Program-made: the position numbers and the translations under genes | Part shown: piece after piece, positions 60,172 through 64,000 of the stretch | Layout: each line of letters begins with the position of its first letter | Numbering within the stretch: the stretch's first letter is position 1 | Source of the DNA: PS1 clade bacterium | GTDB lineage: Bacteria > Pseudomonadota > Alphaproteobacteria > RS24 | Length of the DNA: 64,000 nt | NCBI GenBank assembly: GCA_003331985.1 | Contig: QOQK01000002.1 | Coordinates: 27,986-91,985, forward strand | Direction: 5' to 3' | The notes under the pieces: model-generated | What the model was told of the DNA's origin: nothing | What the model saw: the letters and a program-made list of their open reading frames with translations, nothing else | Database searches by the model: none

Positions 60172-62037
60172 TTATGCGGAATCGTCACCTGACTCATCAG
60201 AAGTTTCATCGGATGCGTCGTCTGCAGCCTCTGCCTTAGGTGTTTCCTCGGGAGTTGTCTCTTCAGCAACTTCTTCAGCGGCAACTTCTTCAGCTGGTGT
60301 TTCTTCTACAACTTCTTCAGCTTCCGTCTCAGCATCCGTATTTTTGTTCAATGCCTCACCAAGAATGTCACCCAGCGATGCGCCGGAACTGACTGAACCA
60401 TATTGAGCAACGGCTTCTTTCTCTTCAGCGATTTCCAGCGCCTTGATTGAAAGACCAATACGACGTGACTTGGAGTCGAAATTGGTAATCATGGCATCTA
60501 GCTTATCACCAACGGCGAAACGCTCTGGTCTCTGGTCCTCTCTGTCACGAGAAAGATCGGAACGTCTGATAAAGGCGCTAAATTCGCTCTCCCCAACAGA
60601 TACTTCCAAACCGCCATCATTAACGGCAGTCACTGTACAGGTAGCTGTATCGCCGCGCTTGAGTTTGCTGATGCCTTCCATCGGGTCACTCTCAAGCTGT
60701 TTAATGCCGAGACTGATGCGTTCTTTTTCTACATCAATATCCAGCACAACGGCTTCGACATCCTGATTTTTTGCAAAACCTGCGAGTGCTTCTTCACCGG
60801 AAAGATTCCAGTCAAGGTCCGACATATGCACCATACCATCGACATCATTTTCCAGCCCGATAAACAGACCGAATTCTGTGATGTTTTTAACAGCCCCAGT
60901 GACTTTCGTGCCAACTGGATAGGTTGCAGCAAAGCTGTCCCATGGATTGTCCATGCATTGTTTCAAGCCGAGAGAAATACGGCGCTTGGAACTGTCTACC
61001 TCAAGGATCATGACTTCAACTTCTTGCGAGGTTGAGACGATTTTGCCAGGATGAACATTCTTCTTCACCCATGACATTTCAGACACGTGGACAAGACCTT
61101 CAACACCATCTTCAAGTTCAACAAATGCACCGTAATCAGTGATATTCGTTACTTGACCTGTGAACCTGCCATCAAGTGGGAATTTCGCTTCCGCAGAGTC
61201 CCATGGATCATTATGGAGCTGTTTCATACCAAGGCTAACGCGCATGGTTTCGGCGTTAATCTTAACGACTTGAACCTGAACGCTCTGACCAATAGACAGC
61301 ACTTCTGATGGATGATTAATCCGGCGCCATGCAATGTCTGTAACGTGTAGCAGACCATCAACACCACCAAGGTCAACAAATGCACCATAATCCGTGATGT
61401 TTTTAACCACGCCTTCAGTGACTTGGCCTTCAGCAAGATTTTGAACAATCTCACTACGGGCTTCCGCGCGTGTCTCTTCCATGATTGCCCTACGGGACAC
61501 AACGATGTTCCCACGACGGCGATCCATTTTTAGAATTTGGAAAGGTTGTGGTGTGTTCATCAACGGGGTGATGTCGCGCACCGGACGAATATCGACTTGG
61601 CTACCCGGCAAGAAAGCGGTTGCGCCATTCAGATCGACAGTGAAGCCGCCTTTCACGCGACCGAAAATTACACCGGTTACGCGTTCATTGGCTTCAAATG
61701 ATTTTTCAAGAACTGTCCAGCTCTCTTCGCGCCTAGCTTTGTCGCGCGAGAGCATGGCTTCGCCCATTGCATTCTCAATACGTTCCAAATAGACCTCGAC
61801 ATCGTCGCCAATACTCAGATCGGCTGGCTGTCCGGCCATTGCGAATTCTCTTAGAGGAACACGGCCCTCTGTTTTGAGACCCACATCAATAATGGCGAGA
61901 TCATTTTCAATAGCAGTTACACGCCCTTTAACGACAGTTCCTTCAAGAACGGATTGACCGGTAAAGCTTTCTTCCAGCAGGGCAGCAAAATCTTCAGTTG
62001 TCGGATTCAGTTCCGACGGGTTAGAGGTTTGAGACAA
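60172..62037 (-). CDS. rpsA: 30S ribosomal protein S1
   Basis: A 621-aa RNA-binding protein with six S1 OB-fold repeats (e.g. VKNITDYGAFVDLGGVDGLLHVTDIAW, VTNITDYGAFVELEDGVEGLVHVSEMSW) needed for translation initiation on structured mRNAs. The C-terminus is a long acidic tail (EEVVEETPAEEVAAEE...), longer than in enterics, raising the length above the usual ~560. The start is TTG with GGAGA seven bases upstream; the nearby ATG is out of frame. The leader carries alternative hairpins suggesting regulation. Confidence 0.96.
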   Translation of the reverse strand: MSQTSNPSELNPTTEDFAALLEESFTGQSVLEGTVVKGRVTAIENDLAIIDVGLKTEGRVPLREFAMAGQPADLSIGDDVEVYLERIENAMGEAMLSRDKARREESWTVLEKSFEANERVTGVIFGRVKGGFTVDLNGATAFLPGSQVDIRPVRDITPLMNTPQPFQILKMDRRRGNIVVSRRAIMEETRAEARSEIVQNLAEGQVTEGVVKNITDYGAFVDLGGVDGLLHVTDIAWRRINHPSEVLSIGQSVQVQVVKINAETMRVSLGMKQLHNDPWDSAEAKFPLDGRFTGQVTNITDYGAFVELEDGVEGLVHVSEMSWVKKNVHPGKIVSTSQEVEVMILEVDSSKRRISLGLKQCMDNPWDSFAATYPVGTKVTGAVKNITEFGLFIGLENDVDGMVHMSDLDWNLSGEEALAGFAKNQDVEAVVLDIDVEKERISLGIKQLESDPMEGISKLKRGDTATCTVTAVNDGGLEVSVGESEFSAFIRRSDLSRDREDQRPERFAVGDKLDAMITNFDSKSRRIGLSIKALEIAEEKEAVAQYGSVSSGASLGDILGEALNKNTDAETEAEEVVEETPAEEVAAEEVAEETTPEETPKAEAADDASDETSDESGDDSA

Positions 62038-62059
62038 GTGTCATCTCCTATTAATAATC

Positions 62060-62108
62060 AAAAAAATAAGTGCCGGCCGGTTGTGTCCGGCGGTCTTCCC
62101 TAACCGCC
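62060..62108 (-). promoter_or_regulatory. rpsA leader attenuator-like structure
   Basis: On the minus strand, GGCGGT...ACCGCC forms an upstream hairpin (62108-62089). Its 3' arm is reused in CCGCCGG-ACACAA-CCGGCCGG (62093-62073, one bulge), a GC-rich hairpin followed by CACTTATTTTTTT (T7 at 62066-62060). The two structures are mutually exclusive, as in transcription attenuators. The T-run ends 22 nt before the rpsA start. Confidence 0.55.
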
Positions 62109-62172
62109 ACACCATGCGACGGCAAAGAGCTATTATGAAATTACCCGAGCGGTTTGGATTTCAGCTACTGAT

Positions 62173-62808
62173 TTACTCAATCAGCTTCAGAGCCGCCTCG
62201 AATGCGTTTTCTATACCTAAATCTGACGTATCAAGCAAGTGCGCATCTTCAGCTGGGCGCAGGGGTGCGATTGCGCGCTCCATATCTTTCTTATCGCGGG
62301 CAATCACAGCCGCCAATATGTCAGCCTCTTTAAGCGCTGGGTCGGTGACAGATAGCTCAAGCCAGCGACGGTGCGCGCGGATTTCTGGGCTTGCAGTCAC
62401 AAAAAGTTTGACCGGGGCATCCGGGCATACAAATGTGCCGATATCGCGTCCGTCTAGTATTGCGCCATCTTTTCCGGCAGGAGGTGAAGCAGCGAAATTG
62501 CGCTGAAGTTCAAGAATACAAGTTCGGACGTCCTGATGAACGGCGACATCAGCAGCAGCCTGCCCAACCTCCGCACTTCGGATGGCGGTATGGTCAATAG
62601 CATCAATATTAAGTTTCTGTGCCGCTTCGAGTGATTTTTGCGGGTCGGTCGGATTATTCTCAGCTTGCAAAACAAGCAGAGCAACACCGCGATATAGAGC
62701 GCCGGTATCCAGACATGCGAAATTTAGATGTTTCCCCAGTTTCTTGGCAAGTGTGCCTTTACCGGCTGCCGCAGGGCCGTCTATTGCAATGGGAGAGGGG
62801 TAAGACAT
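62173..62808 (-). CDS. cmk: Cytidylate kinase
   Basis: A 211-aa (d)CMP kinase. The P-loop is IAIDGPAAAGKGTLAKKLG; LDTGALYRGVALLVL and DGRDIGTFVCPDAPVKLFVTA are characteristic, as is the lid segment ARDKKDMERAIAPLRPAEDAHLLDTS. Lies between aroA and rpsA, the conserved order. It starts 18 bp after the aroA stop. Confidence 0.96.
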   Translation of the reverse strand: MSYPSPIAIDGPAAAGKGTLAKKLGKHLNFACLDTGALYRGVALLVLQAENNPTDPQKSLEAAQKLNIDAIDHTAIRSAEVGQAAADVAVHQDVRTCILELQRNFAASPPAGKDGAILDGRDIGTFVCPDAPVKLFVTASPEIRAHRRWLELSVTDPALKEADILAAVIARDKKDMERAIAPLRPAEDAHLLDTSDLGIENAFEAALKLIE

Positions 62809-62826
62809 GATTTTAACTATTTCCCA

Positions 62827-64000
62827 CTATTCCGAGACAAAGTCTGCACCCAGCGTTGCCATAAGTTCAAAGAAATTTGGGAAACTGGTGGCAATCATGC
62901 GTGAGTCATCAATGGTTATCGGTTTTTTTGCGTTCAGACCTAAAATCAAAAAACTCATCGCGATGCGGTGATCAAGATGGGTTGTGATTTGTACATTATT
63001 TTGTAAGCCCGGCACGGGGCCACCACATCCCTCAATCGCCAGATCATCCTCGCCCTCAATGACTGTCACGCCACATAGTTTTAGCCCCTCGGCTATAGCG
63101 GCGAGGCGGTCGCTCTCCTTGACCCTCAACTCAGCCAGTCCATGAAGATGTGTTGTGCCTCTAGCGCAGGCAGCCGCCATTGCAAGAATGGGGAATTCAT
63201 CAATCATATCCGGTGCTCTTTCCGGCGGTACGTCAATGCCGACCAAATCAGAACCCTTTACAATATAATCGACGACCTTCTCTCCTGCGGCATCGCGCAT
63301 ATTTACTTCTTCTATCATGCCGCCCATTTCTCTTAGACAATCCCATAAGCCACTTCGATAGGGGTTGACCATGACATTGTTTAGACGAATTTCTGCGCCT
63401 TCGGAGAGCAGCCCGGCAACCAAAGGGAATGCTGCAGAGGAGGGGTCGCCCGGCACATGAATGGTTGTGGCTGATAATTCTGTCTCGCCAGTCAGTTCAA
63501 TTCTCTGGCCTTTGAAGAGGCCTTTAGCCGAATCTTTTCCCTCCGGGGTGGAGGAAATTTTTGCACCAAACAAGGTGAGCATTCTTTCTGTGTGGTCGCG
63601 CGTTGATTTTTTTTCCGTCACCGCCGTTACACCCGGGGCGCCCAAGCCTGCCAGCAAAATGCAGGACTTCACCTGCGCAGAGGCGACAGGCAAAACATAA
63701 TCAATCGGTAAGGCTCTTTGCGGACTGGTCAGCGTGAGCGGTAATTGCCCACGCGCCGCACTGTGAAATTCAAAAACAGCACCCATTTGCTCCAGTGGTT
63801 CAGTTACTCTCCCCATGGGGCGGCGCGAGAGAGATTCGTCGCCAACACATTTGGCCGTGACCGGGCAACCCGTCATGGCGCCAAGTGTCAGGCGAATCCC
63901 GGTGCCGGAATTTCCAAAATCAAGTGCGTCCTCGGGGCTGGTCAGGCCGGAAACACCTCGGCCTGTGACTTCCCATGTGCCATCCGGCAGACGCGTGGTT
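62827..64000 (-). CDS. aroA: 3-phosphoshikimate 1-carboxyvinyltransferase (partial, 5' end outside window)
   Basis: EPSP synthase of the shikimate pathway. The track starts at an internal ATG (63876), but the frame stays open to the window edge and encodes TSPEDALDFGNSGTGIRLTLGAM, containing the conserved G-N-S-G-T-G motif. Further motifs are LPVASAQVKSCILLAGL, VPGDPSSAAFPLVAGLL and DEFPILAMAAACARG...LRVKESDRL. Roughly the first 50 residues lie beyond position 64000. First visible gene of the aroA-folC block. Confidence 0.95.
   Translation of the reverse strand, partial: TTRLPDGTWEVTGRGVSGLTSPEDALDFGNSGTGIRLTLGAMTGCPVTAKCVGDESLSRRPMGRVTEPLEQMGAVFEFHSAARGQLPLTLTSPQRALPIDYVLPVASAQVKSCILLAGLGAPGVTAVTEKKSTRDHTERMLTLFGAKISSTPEGKDSAKGLFKGQRIELTGETELSATTIHVPGDPSSAAFPLVAGLLSEGAEIRLNNVMVNPYRSGLWDCLREMGGMIEEVNMRDAAGEKVVDYIVKGSDLVGIDVPPERAPDMIDEFPILAMAAACARGTTHLHGLAELRVKESDRLAAIAEGLKLCGVTVIEGEDDLAIEGCGGPVPGLQNNVQITTHLDHRIAMSFLILGLNAKKPITIDDSRMIATSFPNFFELMATLGADFVSE

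Overview
The window is a gene-dense stretch of an alphaproteobacterial chromosome of moderate GC (roughly 45-50 % by eye). The assignment rests on lineage-typical blocks: Irr; a RegB/RegA pair next to a SenC/SCO1 gene; pckA divergent from chvI-chvG-hprK-EIIA-HPr followed by ahcY; a TsaE/phosphotransferase fusion followed by a MurU-type gene and addB-addA-trxA; and the aroA-cmk-rpsA-ihfB-lapA-pyrF-trpFBA-accD-folC series. A free-living, aerobic, ubiquinone-using and probably marine Hyphomicrobiales/Parvibaculales-like organism would fit. Genus cannot be read from the sequence. No rRNA, tRNA, CRISPR array, prophage or complete insertion sequence was found.

Layout. 1-3.1 kb: irr, then rubrerythrin, a CCG-type Fe-S protein and DUF3501, behind an exact Irr-type operator. 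3.1-4.8 kb: divergent SH3-domain protein and 2-hydroxyacid dehydrogenase. 4.9-11.2 kb (minus): ubiE-ubiB-coaBC-dut-rrf2-cysK-moeB, mostly with touching or overlapping ends. 11.3-20.8 kb (plus): mutM, a small secreted protein, rpsT, a 592-bp gene-free gap, rhodanese, dnaA-dnaN-recF-gyrB. 20.8-24.1 kb: SCO1/SenC, an ankyrin protein, regB, regA. 24.1-33.2 kb: bioB, GIY-YIG protein, methyltransferase, saccharopine-dehydrogenase-like enzyme, a 77-bp inverted-repeat element, TonB-dependent receptor, YciB/IspZ, Fe-S photolyase and an ABC ATPase. 33.3-43 kb: polA, pckA, chvIG, hprK, EIIA, HPr, ahcY. 43-53.8 kb: ferredoxin-reductase-like flavoprotein, tsaE-amgK fusion, murU-like gene, addB, addA, trxA. 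53.8-64 kb (minus): folC, accD, trpA, trpB, trpF, pyrF, lapA, ihfB, rpsA, cmk, and aroA running off the right edge.

The genes form several working units: iron/peroxide homeostasis (Irr, rubrerythrin operon, TonB receptor with candidate iron boxes); replication and repair (dnaA, dnaN, recF, gyrB, polA, addAB, mutM, photolyase, dut); redox and envelope/carbon signalling (RegBA, ChvGI with the regulatory PTS); and biosynthesis of tryptophan, cysteine, biotin, CoA, ubiquinone, folate and fatty acids.

The strongest non-routine signals are: (i) an exact TTTAGAA-N3-TTCTAAA operator before the rubrerythrin operon; (ii) an rpsA leader with two mutually exclusive hairpins, one followed by a T7 tract, and a TTG start; (iii) folC, whose homologous N-terminus extends upstream of any ATG/GTG/TTG and seems to begin at ATT or CTG at the accD stop; (iv) a 77-bp element with perfect 12-bp terminal inverted repeats; (v) an ankyrin gene fused tightly into the sco-regB locus; (vi) a perfect palindrome before ahcY.
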